Shown one piece after another: positions 35,790 to 46,140 of a stretch of DNA of 64,000 nt. The stretch lies in NCBI GenBank assembly GCA_002633025.1, contig NMRB01003190.1:1-64000 (forward strand), written 5' to 3'. How positions within the stretch are numbered: the first letter of the stretch is position 1; each line of letters begins with the position of its first letter. The translations under genes and the position numbers were made by a program. The stretch comes from Notospermus geniculatus. Its lineage: Eukaryota > Nemertea > Pilidiophora > Heteronemertea > Lineidae. A model generated the notes under the pieces. That model was not told where the DNA came from and made no database searches. It saw only the letters and a program-made list of their open reading frames with translations.

Positions 35790-36190
35790 AGGCCATTCTT
35801 TTTTTATTTGTTGTTTAGCGGATTTTTTCCAGTAAACTCAAGACAGGAGACAGGAAAAAAAATAAAAATAAAAGTCCAATCTTTCTGATGGATTTATATT
35901 TTTCGTTTTAGCTAGCCTTTATCCAGTGAAACCAAGACAGGCGGAAATTAAAAAACTCAAATATCATGATTGCTGTCGATGTTGCCGATCAGGGCCCGGT
36001 TGCACGAAACTCACGACAGCGCTATCTTGGTGTTAGCGCTAACTTGAATTTTGAAAAAAACATTGAAAGGTTGAAAAACGGGACAGGCGGAAATAAAAAA
36101 GATGTTTTTTTCCAATTTTATTTTTTTTCCAAATTGCCAAAATCTAACTGCGGCGGGTCCGCTAAACAACAAATAAAAAAAGAATGGCCT
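35790..36190. mobile_element. About 400-bp element with 33-bp inverted ends
   Basis: GGCCATTCTTTTTTTATTTG on the left continues TTGTTTAGCGGA. The right end is the exact complement (TCCGCTAAACAACAAATAAA then AAAAGAATGGCC). The interior is A/T-rich with two AAGACAGG-type motifs. It lies just upstream of the INTS9 5' region. Confidence 0.82.
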
Positions 36191-36289
36191 TAGATGGCAG
36201 GAGCTGTGGCTCCCTCAGCCAAATCCGATTAGGCGTATGAGCATAAGATAATGCCGTCTCCATTTAATATTTGACTCTTTTTGAGTAGG

Positions 36290-36470
36290 CCTGCCTTAGT
36301 GCCTACCCTCGAAGCCCTCGCTCGGCTCGTTCGGCCCAGTCGCCAACGCAGGTCCCGGTACCGAAAACCCGGAATGCCGTCGGCCTACCTCTGGGCTAGC
36401 CAGATTGCCCCCAGCCTACACTAGGCCTGCCCTAGGCCTAGCCTAGCTTCTTATATGTAGCTACAGGCCT
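36290..36470 (+). promoter_or_regulatory. CpG-rich putative INTS9 promoter, copy 1
   Basis: A GC- and CpG-richer stretch (CTCGCTCGGCTCGTTCGG) just upstream of the first INTS9 exon block. Its counterpart before the intact start is at 37950-38150. Promoter function is inferred from position only. Confidence 0.4.
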
Positions 36471-37320
36471 GCCTGCATGCTAAATATGTCAGTGTTGAAA
36501 ATGATTCTCGGCCTCTCAAACGTGTAGTCAGAATTTCGGAGCCATGTGAGTTGTCAATGATACGCACACACTTATCTTTAATTGTGATTTTTTTTCAGTT
36601 CTGCCTGAGTGGTAACCCGAACAAGCCATGTTTTGTGCTAACTTTCAAGGGCACTACCATTATGATGGACTGTGGTCTCGACATGTCACCACTGCAGTTC
36701 TTCATTCCTAATGGTCCCGTTAAGAGGTGTGTATTCCATGAGATAAAATCAATCGATTTGGCCATCGATTTGTTTTGATTGGTATATCAACACTTACTGC
36801 CAAGGCGAACTTTTTAAAAAAAATGAAAAGTGTAAAAAAAAGTTCGAAAGTCACCCTCCCCATATAGGTAGGCCTATTCATTTGAATACATGAGGGAGGT
36901 TTTAATGAGTCTCCTTGATTAGATTATTGTGTTACTACCGGTATATTTCATTGGCATTTTCAGTCAGAGGATCAGTGATTTACCAAGTTGGAAACCACCA
37001 GGGCATTCAGTGGACAAAACAGGAAATGTGAGTTCCTTAAAAAGGAAAAGTTTCCTTTGGTTTTATTTGGTCTAGAGACAAGTATGAATTATCTATCATG
37101 TCTATAGTGCTTTTTCACTATAAAACACTCTCAAGATGCCATACAAACCTGTCTTGTTAGAAACTTCTCTGGTTTATAAATGACTGAGTTCTGCATTCTG
37201 AGCATTTCTTGATCCCTTCAGATGAGGTAAGTCTGAAGTGCAGCAACTTGACATGGTTGTGAGTATAACAATCCACCTGTAGACTGCAGTAGCTGCCTCT
37301 CTGTACTTGAATATTTAGAA

Positions 37321-37516
37321 TAGAGGCCTTGCAAATGACGTCACAAGCCGCCATGCTGGGGGGCACATACTGCAGAGGCGCAGCGAAATGTCCCAATGAC
37401 GTTAGGTCAAACACTGGCGTCGCGCACTTCACGCAGGCCACGTCACGGTCAGCTCACACCTCTGCCCACTTGCCCCTCAGCATGGCCGCCAGGATGACGT
37501 CATTGCAAGGCCTCTA
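37321..37516. mobile_element. TAGAGG-family MITE, 196 bp, in duplicated INTS9 intron
   Basis: The ends TAGAGGCCTTGCAAATGA and the complement TAGAGGCCTTGCAATGA each run into TGACGTCA. The equivalent intron of the downstream duplicate reads TTTAGAATAGGAACAG without the element (38939-38954), a clear empty site with a TA target. An element of the same length, inverted, lies at 55263-55458. Confidence 0.92.
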
Positions 37517-38213
37517 TAGGAACAGTGAAAACCGTGTGATCTCTTTCTTTAGATTTTCAAGGAATGTGGCGGGAGAATTTTCATAGATGGCCCTCCAGAA
37601 TTCTCTGTCCCTGAGGTAAGCTTGCACTCTCAACCATTTAAAGGAACATTACCATAGCGTTTAAACGTGACCTAAGTACATTCTGCATGGTTCATTTGTA
37701 GTGATAATACAAAGTACAAGACAATTCCCATATTTCCAGTTGTTACCGCTTGGTGTCAGCAGCGCATGGGACCTCACAGCTCATTAAAATTGAGAATAAA
37801 ATCCTCTTCAAACGGTCGTGAGGCCAGCCCTGCATACCACGATATATAAATACACACAGCACACCTGGATGACCTAATTTCTGTCCGCAGTGAAGTACAC
37901 CTGACTGCGGACAAGATTTTGCAGTAGCTCATGCGGTGTGTGTCCCTAATGAGTAGACCTACCCTCGGAGCTCGAGCCCTCGGCCCAACTCCAATGCAGA
38001 GGTCATCAGATACCGCACCGGTACTGAAAACCCGGAACGCCATCGGCCTACCTCTGGGCTAGCCAGATTGCCCTCAGCCTAGGCTAGGCTTGCCCTAGGC
38101 CTAGCCTGACTTACCGGTACATGAAGCTATAGCTATAGGCCTAGGCCTACCTGCATGTGTCGGTGTTGAAAATGATTCTCAGCCTCCCAATCATGTTTCA
38201 GAATTTCAGAGCC

Positions 38214-41200
38214 ATGCAAGTGCGAGTTGTCAATGATACGCACACACTTATATTTTATTGTGATTTTTTTTCAGTTCTGCCTGAGTGGGAACCCGAACAA
38301 GCCATGTTTTGTGCTAACTTTCAAGGGCACTACCATTATGATGGACTGTGGCCTCGACATGTCACCACTGCAGTTCTTCATTCCTAACAGTCCCGTTAAG
38401 AGGTGTGTATTTCATTAGATAATCAATCGATTTGGCCATCAATTTGTCTTGGTTGGTGTATGAACGCTTTCACTGCCAAGGCCAACTTGGCAGTGATGAT
38501 ACAGTGAGCCTACCTACTGGATTAGATTTGGTTGTTGTGTTACTGTATTTGATTGACATTTTCAGTCAGAGGATCGGTGATTTACCAAGTTGGAAACCAC
38601 CCGGGCATCCAGTGGACAAAACAGGAAATGTGAGTTCCTTAAAAAAGGAGAGTTTCCTTTGTTTTTATTTGGTCTAGAGACAAGTATGAATTATCTATCA
38701 TGTCTATAGTGCTTTTTCACTATAAAACACTCTCAAGATGCCATACAAACCTGTCTTGTTAGAAACGTCTCTGGTTTATAAATGACTGAGTTCTGCATTC
38801 TGAGCATTTCTTGATCCCTTCAGATGAGGTAAGTCTATAGTCAGTCTATAATCAGTCTGTAGTGCAGCACCTTGGCCTGGTTGTGAGTATAACAATCCAC
38901 CTGTAGACTGCAGTACCCTGCCTCACTGTACTTGAATATTTAGAATAGGAACAGTGAAAACCATGTGATCTCTTTTTCTTTAGATTTTCAAGGAATGTGG
39001 CGGGAGAATCTTCATCGATGGCCCTCCAGAATTCTCTGTCCCTGAGGTAAGCTTGCACTCTCAACCATTTAAGGCCAGTTATATACCCAGGCGTGGATCC
39101 AGAGGGCGCACTTTTGGCCAACAAATCTGTAAAATCGACTGTGAAATTGTGAAATTTGGAGCAAATCTTTGAAATTCACCACAGATTTCAATGTTTCTAG
39201 TGCAATGCGCCCCTTCTTTTCCGAAATCGTGGATCTGCCCCTGATACCTGTATTATAGGCCCTAAGCTGCACTCATTTTGAGGAGACATTTGAATTTGAG
39301 GAGGCAAAATTATTTAGTCTCTTCTCCCAAAGACAAGAGAAAGGAAAATTGGATTGAGTGCAACCCCTCCGACCCTCAATTCCAAACAATCAATTTTCCC
39401 AGTTGTAGTTCTTTGAGTGGATTCCTTACTTTGCGACCTACCTTTCAGACGGGACTCCTCGATATGTCAGAAGTGGACGCCATCTTGATATCAAACTCGC
39501 ACAACATGCTTGCCTTACCGTTCATCACGGAGTACACAGGTTTCAAGGGAAAAGTTTACGCCACTGAACCAACGCTGCAGGTTGGACGGCAGTTCATGGA
39601 GGAGCTGGTGCAGTTTGTTGAAAAAATACCAAAGAAAGGCTTGACGTCTGCTTTTAAGCAGGAGAGCATTATGAAGTGAGTGTTGCGTATTATTGTCTTT
39701 TGCTTGATAAAATTGGTAAATTTTATGGGAAATATTTCATGAAATTCTTGGAGACATTTCATAGAAGAGATTTCATGGAAAACATTTCATAGAAATTGCA
39801 CTTCCTATTTTGATAAATCCTCCTGCTTCAGAGTCCTCCCCACACCGCTGAAGGATGCTACGAATGTGTCGTCATGGAAACAGCTGTACGATATGCATGA
39901 TGTCAACCATGCGTTATCTCGGGTCAAGATGGTGGGATTTAACGAAAAAGTCGTAAGTATATTCTGTGACTGTGAGCTGATACAATGTGTTCTTAACACA
40001 GGATCATATTAAACTCATGTGCCCTCAGATTCCAGCAGAAGTTTTCTTCTGCCATATTTTTCTCACATCCTATGGTGTTGATTGGAAAATATTAAAGAAA
40101 GATTGTTCCTACGAACCTTCTGGAGAATCTTTCTTCAAATTGTCTCAGATTCCTTTCCATGGCTATAAGTGAGGAGCAGAAAGGCCTCTGGATGATATGA
40201 GTGTTGGTTGAAATGGTCTATAATCTACACGATGCTATATCTCCTCATTGCAGGATATCTACGGTGCCCTGACAGTCACCCCTTTCAGCTCTGGTTACTC
40301 CCTGGGCAGCAGTAATTGGATCATACAGTCAGACTACGAAAAAGTGGCTTATTTATCATCGTCATCCACACTCACGACACATCCGAAGGTATGCGGCGAA
40401 TTGTTCCCTGGGCGTCTGTCCACAGGAGAGTTTTCTGGCGCAAGTTGGCTCATTATGGGCAACTCGGCTGTAGAAAACTGGGGGGCAGTCGTTTGTGTCA
40501 GCACTAAAGTCCTACAAAATCCATAATGGTGAATTTCCAATGGAGAGTCAAATTAAAACATGATGTTCATTTATTTCAGCCAATAGAACAAGCACCGCTC
40601 AGAAACACCGACGTTTTGATCTTGAGTAATCTCATCCAAGTTCCCACACACAATCCCGATGCCATGATTCGGGACTTCTGTATAAACGCCAGTAAGTTGA
40701 TAGCAGAGGATAAGAATTGAATGAAAGAGTAATTATTTACCACTTCACTACTATAGGCCGGCTTTCCGGTCCATGACGATGTTTTCGTTCACTGCTATAG
40801 ACAAATCCCAAATTGACGAAAACGAGAAAGATCTGCGCACTTCCGCCGAAATCGTAAACAGAACCTCGGTCTGAAACCATCTGACACTGAATGATGTGAC
40901 GCAGAAAACCCCACGACCATGTGACGACAGTGCGTTCGATGACATTGCGTCAGACTTGACCATTGCTGAATCCTGGATTGCGTCACGTCAGCTGGTTTCA
41001 GGTCAAGGTTCTGTTTATGATTTCGGCGGAAGTGCGCAGATCTGGGAATTTGGGATTTGTCTGTAGACCAGTTTTCCAGTCCAGGATGTTGTTTTCTTCA
41101 CTACTAAAGAATGTCACATGAAGAATGGGTCCGGCCGGGAGTCGTACCTGGACCCTCAGCAGTGATAGGCACCAACGTTTCCACTGCACCACTCTCAACC

Positions 41201-44200
41201 TACTAATCCATGTCACTTTTCATATTCAGCATTGACCCTCAGAAATGGTGGCAACGTACTGGTGCCGTGTTTTCCAACCGGTGTGACCTTTGACCTCTTC
41301 GAGTGCCTGTCCGCCCATATGGACACCTGTAGCCTGTCTCACGTTCCAATGTATTTTGTCTCACCTGTCGTAGAAAGCAGCCTGGCGTATTCAAATATTT
41401 TCGCAGAATGGTGAGTGGGCCTTTCAAGAAACTTCCAGCATCGTTTCTTGCNTCCATGACGATGTTTTCGTTCACTGCTATAGACAAATCCCAAATTGAC
41501 GAAAACGAGAAAGATCTGCGCACTTCCGCCGAAATCGTAAACAGAACCTCGGTCTGAAACCATCTGACACTGAATGATGTGACGCAGAAAACCCCACGAC
41601 CATGTGACGACAGTGCGTTCGATGACATTGCGTCAGACTCGACCATTGCTGAATCATGGATTGCGTCACGTCAGCTGGTTTCAGGTCGAGGTTCTGTTTA
41701 TGATTTCGGCGGAAGTGCGCAGATCTGGGAATTCGGGATTTGTCTGTAGACCAGTTTTCCAGTCCAGGATGTTGTTTTCTTCACTACTAAAGAATGTCAC
41801 ATGAAGAATGGGTCCGGCTGGGAGTTGAACCTGGACCCTCAGCGGTGACAGGCGCCGATGTTTCCACTGCACCACTCTCAACCTACCGGTACTAATCCAT
41901 GTCACTTTTCATATTCAGCATTGACCCTAAGAAATGGTGGCAACGTACTGGTGCCATGTTTTCCAACCGGTGTGACCTTTGACCTCTTCGAGTGCCTCTC
42001 CGCCCACATGGACACCTGTAGCCTGTCTCACGTTCCAATGTATTTTGTCTCGCCTGTCGTAGAAAGCAGCCTGGCGTATTCAAATATTTTCGCAGAATGG
42101 TGAGTGGGCCTTTCAAGAAACTTCCAGCATCGTTTCTTGCTTTGAATGTCGAAACATGGATCACGAGCAATTTCTGGCCAATGCTGTAAAAAAATTTCAG
42201 GGGGTTGCCAAGAGCAAGGGTTTGGACCCCCTTGGTCTCCCTTGAATTGCACCTATTGGATTTTCTTTTTAATCCGTTTATATTATTCTCTCGTGTGTTT
42301 CTTTCAGGTTGTCCTCGTCGAAACAGTCTAAAGTATATCTCCCTGAACCACCATTCCCACATGCAGAACTGCTGAAAATCTTACGTTTGCGGGCCTATTC
42401 TAGTTTAAATGGTAAGACATACTAAGGCTTAAAGCCAATCTTATGGCCATTGACTTGGGCCATTGAATCGATACTGATGACTGATCTTTTCTCCCTCCAG
42501 ATGGTCTGAGCGATGATTACCGTACTCCATGCATCATCTTCACCGGCCATCCATCCTTAAGATTTGGAGAAGTGGTGCACTTTTTAGAACTCTGGGGCAA
42601 GTCGAGTCAGAATATGATCATCTTCACGGAACCCGATTTCCCCTACCTGGAAGCGTTGGCCCCTTATCAACCCCTTGCAATGACAGTAAGTATAGTACAG
42701 TACAGTAAGGCGACAGCACTGTGCAGTGTAGCATACGTGTAGTACAGTACAGTACAGTAAGTAGGCCTACAGTACAATAAGTAAGGCTACACTTTAGTAT
42801 GGTAGAGTACATTGCAGTTAGTTGCTGGAATTATAAACCAATTTCCCTTTCCTCCCATCACCAGGTATCATATTGCCCGATCGACACGAGTCTAAACTAC
42901 AGCCAAGCAAACAAGCTCATACGTGACATGAAACCATTGTCTCTTGTGACGTCTGAACAGTACATCATGCCCCCAGCCTCTATTCCAAACAGACCAGACT
43001 TGGTTGTCGAAGCAGTACGTATATTTTACAGGTGGTCAAATTTTTCGATTAATATCATTTTTGGAGGGCAATAACAAATTTTGGTGAAAAAGAAGACGCG
43101 ATGAACAGCCGAAAATCTCAAACTAATGTGGCATTCACTTCCAAGACCTTCTGATTGGTGGTTTTCGTGTGTTTTCCAGGACCCATCTCCCATCACTTAC
43201 AAACGCTGCAGCGTGCTTTCACTGCCGTTACGGCGGGCGTATGAAAAGTTGGAAATTGAGCCATCTCTCGCGAATTCTCTCGTCCCTGTGGAAGTCCAAC
43301 CTGGCGTTGCGGTGGCCTCTGTCACAGGGCACTTACAGGTTAGAGACGGAAAGTACATATTGAAGGTGAGATCCTATTTTATTATCTTCATCGCATGAGA
43401 AACTGGCAGAATTAGGCCTACAGATTACTGGGAGGTGCTCCACAAGCTGTATGCACCCTGTGTGATTTCTCATGAACATTATCTCTCATTTATGATTTAG
43501 AACCGCATCTATCAGTTCTACAGGTGTCACCAATAGGAGCAGTCAGCCGCGCATATTGCCAACAGATGGCAGCAAAGTCTTAGCGGACCAATGTACAGGA
43601 AAATCTACGTGATTGCTGCTCGATCGATAATGACTGGGTTCGCTAGATGCATTGAATTGGGCTGTAGTGACACCTAGTGGTCAACTCGCTGACAGCTCCT
43701 ATTGAAAGGTTCTGCAGTATGTTTCACATTTTGTTACCAATTTCAGACCCCAAGTGATGAAAAACCAGCGAAAAAGGCAAAAATGTCTGAGAAATTTAAG
43801 AAATATGTCTGGGGGAATGTTGAGATTCAGCAGTTTAGGCAGGCGCTCAACCAACATGGGATAACAGAAGTGAAGGTGGAAGACGTCACACAGGGAAGTT
43901 ACATTGTCCATTTGGTGAGTAAAATGTCACCCTCCGCTGCAAATCCAGTAAAAATCGCATGGAAAATGAGAGTTAAACATACTGACATGACACCAGGAGA
44001 TGACCAAAATACACCACAAAAAACGACAAAATGTCGAGATACGACGGAAATAGAACCGCATCACCTGATCAATGTGACTGTGAAGATCTAGATTCAAGTG
44101 GGTGCCCATCAGAATGCCCCCTTGTTCATGTAACGAATCTTTGAGATTGACCGTGAAATCTTTGAATGGACCGATGAAATGGCACTGGATGCCCCTCTTT

Positions 44201-44860
44201 CCCCAAATCCTGGATCGCACCTGCTGTATACATTCCTAGGCCTACTCTTAAAGCCCCACTGTATTGAATTTGAAAAACGCAAATCATCGCCGCGATTCTT
44301 GACGTCAGTGGGCGACGTCACGACGTCAGCGTAGTGTAAAATGTACTACGCTCTGTCTGAATACATTAGAGCTTTGCCTGTCGTGTTTTCTAATGTGTGC
44401 TGAAAACTAGGCCTTGATTCTCTGAAGTACGTATCAGACAAGGCATTTTGGAGACCTTCACAAGCTATGAGACCTCTTTGTGCTCTCTCCTAACATTTTG
44501 AAAATATCATAAAATTCAATACTGTGGGGCTTTAAAGCATTTCAAGGAATATCCTTTCATAGACACTAAGGGTCATATTTTAGAACGTTCCTTAACGTTA
44601 AGGTCGACCTTAAGTCTATTGTAAAACCATCGAGAACAATAGATTTAAGGTGGACCTTAGTGTTAAGGAACGTTCTAAAATACGGCCCTAAATATGGAGA
44701 GGAATTGAAAGTTCATGATTGATTTCTTTTCATTTTTCAGCCAAATGAAGACAGCCTGATTAGAATCGAGGATGGTGCTACACATATCATTTGTGATGGG
44801 GAAGACAGTGCCAGGATTAAAATCAGAGATGCCCTGCTTCAGTGCTTGAATACATTATGA
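38214..44860 (+). CDS. INTS9: Integrator complex subunit 9 (INTS9), 15 coding exons
   Basis: Exons: 38214-38219, 38275-38402, 38566-38629, 38984-39046, 39449-39675, 39832-39952, 40254-40388, 40580-40691, 41230-41410 or 41919-42099, 42308-42411, 42501-42685, 42865-43014, 43180-43365, 43747-43914, 44741-44860 (TGA). All introns are GT-AG and phases agree. The product is about 649 aa, close to the 658 aa of human INTS9. It has the metallo-beta-lactamase/beta-CASP fold of CPSF-100-type proteins. The position of the catalytic HxHxDH motif reads [12 protein letters not shown], so it is an inactive partner of INTS11 in nuclear snRNA and promoter-proximal RNA cleavage. Other hallmarks are [40 protein letters not shown] and [11 protein letters not shown]. 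The C-terminal INTS11-binding domain is in exons 14-15. The two-codon exon 1 followed by a 55-base intron is the least certain part. Confidence 0.93.
39090..39250. mobile_element. MITE-like repeat in INTS9 intron 4
   Basis: It begins GGCGTGGATCCAGAGGGCG and ends near CGTGGATCTGCCCC. The interior TTTGGCCAACAAATCTGTAA matches 15605-15830. A weaker relative lies at 44090-44225 in intron 14. Confidence 0.65.
40025..40180. mobile_element. Dispersed repeat, copy 3, in INTS9 intron 6
   Basis: It contains TTTTTCTCACATCCTATGG, AAGAAAGATTGTTCCTACGA and CTTTCTTCAAATTG, matching 29605-29826 in direct orientation. Confidence 0.6.
40770..41451. repeat. Direct duplication containing INTS9 exon 9, copy 1
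   Basis: A 682-base unit from TCCATGACGATG to CGTTTCTTGC, repeated at 41453-42140 after a single N at 41452. It comprises a foldback repeat (arms near 40770-40890 and 41000-41095, CGCACTTCCGCCGAAATC against GATTTCGGCGGAAGTGCG), a tRNA-like segment near 41120-41210, and exon 9 (41230-41410). Confidence 0.93.
41230..41410 (+). CDS. INTS9: INTS9 exon 9, first copy
   Basis: A 181-nt exon encoding the [14 protein letters not shown]...FAEW part of the beta-CASP region, with AG acceptor and GTGAGT donor. It enters carrying one base and leaves with two, so it cannot be spliced to the second copy without shifting the frame. The protein sequence is identical to that of copy 2. Confidence 0.9.
41453..42140. 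repeat. Direct duplication containing INTS9 exon 9, copy 2
   Basis: It mirrors 40770-41451 with about 2-4 percent divergence and a short ACCGGT insertion before exon 9. It includes exon 9 copy 2 at 41919-42099. It continues into unique intron 9 sequence after CGTTTCTTGC. Confidence 0.93.
41919..42099 (+). CDS. INTS9: INTS9 exon 9, second copy
   Basis: A 181-nt exon with the same splice sites and phases as 41230-41410. I count five nucleotide differences (CTC/CTA, CCG/CCA, CTG/CTC, CAT/CAC, TCA/TCG), all synonymous. Either copy, but not both, completes the INTS9 frame. Confidence 0.9.
43532..43703. mobile_element. 172-bp MITE in INTS9 intron 13
   Basis: The ends AATAGGAGCAGTCAGC and GCTGACAGCTCCTATT form an inverted repeat. 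The interior matches 1817-1977 in the opposite orientation. It lies upstream of the exon 14 acceptor. Confidence 0.75.
44569..44689. mobile_element. 121-bp foldback element in INTS9 intron 14
   Basis: A near-complete hairpin: AGGGTCATATTTTAGAACG on the left, CGTTCTAAAATACGGCCCT on the right, arms of about 50 bp and a short loop. It is related to 20788-20889. Confidence 0.85.
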
Positions 44861-44969
44861 TAATCAGGAGCATTTTGACTTATTGACTTTTGACTACATT
44901 ATGATAATTTGGACGTTATGATAATGATATGTGCTTTAGGGCACATGAGATTGAAGGATTTGATGGGAA

Positions 44970-45458
44970 TAAGGCCACATAAAAAAAATTACTTGTTTCT
45001 CATCAGCGGCCGGACGGATTTTTCGTGCCGGATGGATATTTTTTTATATTTTATATTTTCAAAATATAAATTATAAATGGGCCGGCCTGACAAAATAAAC
45101 ACAGCTGAATAAAAATTTGTATTTTCAAAGATAAAAAACACTCATTTTCCACGGCAGCATGATGTGTAAAAAGTCACTTCTGGCAACCTGACACTGACAG
45201 GTTGTAAACAGTTGTGACAGGCCTGAATTTGCCACGTGTGTGTGGTCTCCCTATTCCCAGACCGACCTTCATGACCCCGAACTGTTGTACTTTGATGTAC
45301 ATTTTCTTCAAAAAGAAAATTATAAATTGCCCTGGTCTATCTTTCTCCGTAAAATACCTGGAAATTTAAATATAAAATATAAAATATAAATTGCCCTGAC
45401 GGACCTTACCTTCACCAATGTTCTGATGAGAAACAAGTTATTTATTTTATGTGGCCTA
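44970..45458. mobile_element. About 490-bp element with 36-bp inverted ends, 3' of INTS9
   Basis: AAGGCCACATAAAAAAAATT then ACTTGTTTCTCATCAG on the left is inverted at CTGATGAGAAACAAGTT then ATGTGGCCTA on the right. Two plus-strand AATAAA hexamers inside (45094-45099, 45108-45113) are the first good poly(A) signals after the INTS9 stop. Confidence 0.8.
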
Positions 45459-45459
45459 A

Positions 45460-45727
45460 NNNNNNNNNNNNNNNNNNNNNNNNNNNNNNNNNNNNNNNNN
45501 NNNNNNNNNNNNNNNNNNNNNNNNNNNNNNNNNNNNNNNNNNNNNNNNNNNNNNNNNNNNNNNNNNNNNNNNNNNNNNNNNNNNNNNNNNNNNNNNNNNN
45601 NNNNNNNNNNNNNNNNNNNNNNNNNNNNNNNNNNNNNNNNNNNNNNNNNNNNNNNNNNNNNNNNNNNNNNNNNNNNNNNNNNNNNNNNNNNNNNNNNNNN
45701 NNNNNNNNNNNNNNNNNNNNNNNNNNN
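45460..45727. other. Assembly gap (268 N)
   Basis: A run of N between the inverted-end element and a CCCAGCC-rich repeat (45728-45760). Confidence 0.99.
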
Positions 45728-46140
45728 CCCCAGCCCAGCCCAGCCCAGGCCCACCGCCCAGGGCCGGCCCACATGCCCCAGCATGCAGTAGCAGTCCCAT
45801 CACTATCTATCAGTCACCACCCCTCTGCTTTGCTGTCCCAGTCTCAGCTCTGATCATCATGGGTCCTCATCATGCATGCATTGCAATCCCCCCCTGTTTT
45901 TCACGACTTCTCACAGACCAATTCATACCCTTATACTATGGCCTACCGGTAGTTGACCCGGCCTACCTAGGCCTACCATCCATAGCGTAGGCCTACCGGT
46001 AGGCTAGACCTAGCCTAGGCCTATGCATGTGATTGGTGGATTTCTGACGTAATGTTGATGTGTGATTAACCAAAGCCACAGATACAGCTACTCATATAGA
46101 GCACACCCAAGCCTATCCTGACCTATTCAGTTAAGCAAGC

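Larger units (their letters stand above)
36283..37640 (+). pseudogene. INTS9: Upstream duplicate of the INTS9 5' block (exons 2-4), start codon lost
   Basis: Exons 2-4 of INTS9 are present twice. In this copy they are 36599-36726, 36964-37027 and 37553-37615, with intact splice sites and frame (255 nt, 85 codons). Against the downstream copy I count about 6 synonymous and 3 replacement differences, so the copy was constrained or is recent. The exon 1 region reads GCCATGTGAGTTG instead of GCCATGCAAGTGCGAGTTG. The ATG now overlaps a GTGAGT donor, so splicing there would delete the start. The last intron also contains a 196-bp MITE (37321-37516). The block could still be spliced in frame ahead of downstream exon 2, because it begins and ends in phase 0, but no start for such a transcript is visible. 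Confidence 0.75.

Noticed and set aside
36551-36778. A 75-codon frame beginning [10 protein letters not shown] over INTS9 exon 2
   Set aside because: Its first residues are translated from intron sequence before the TTTTTTCAG acceptor; the real exon starts at 36599.
45320-45853. Frames of more than 100 codons across the gap
   Set aside because: They consist mainly of N bases and carry no information.
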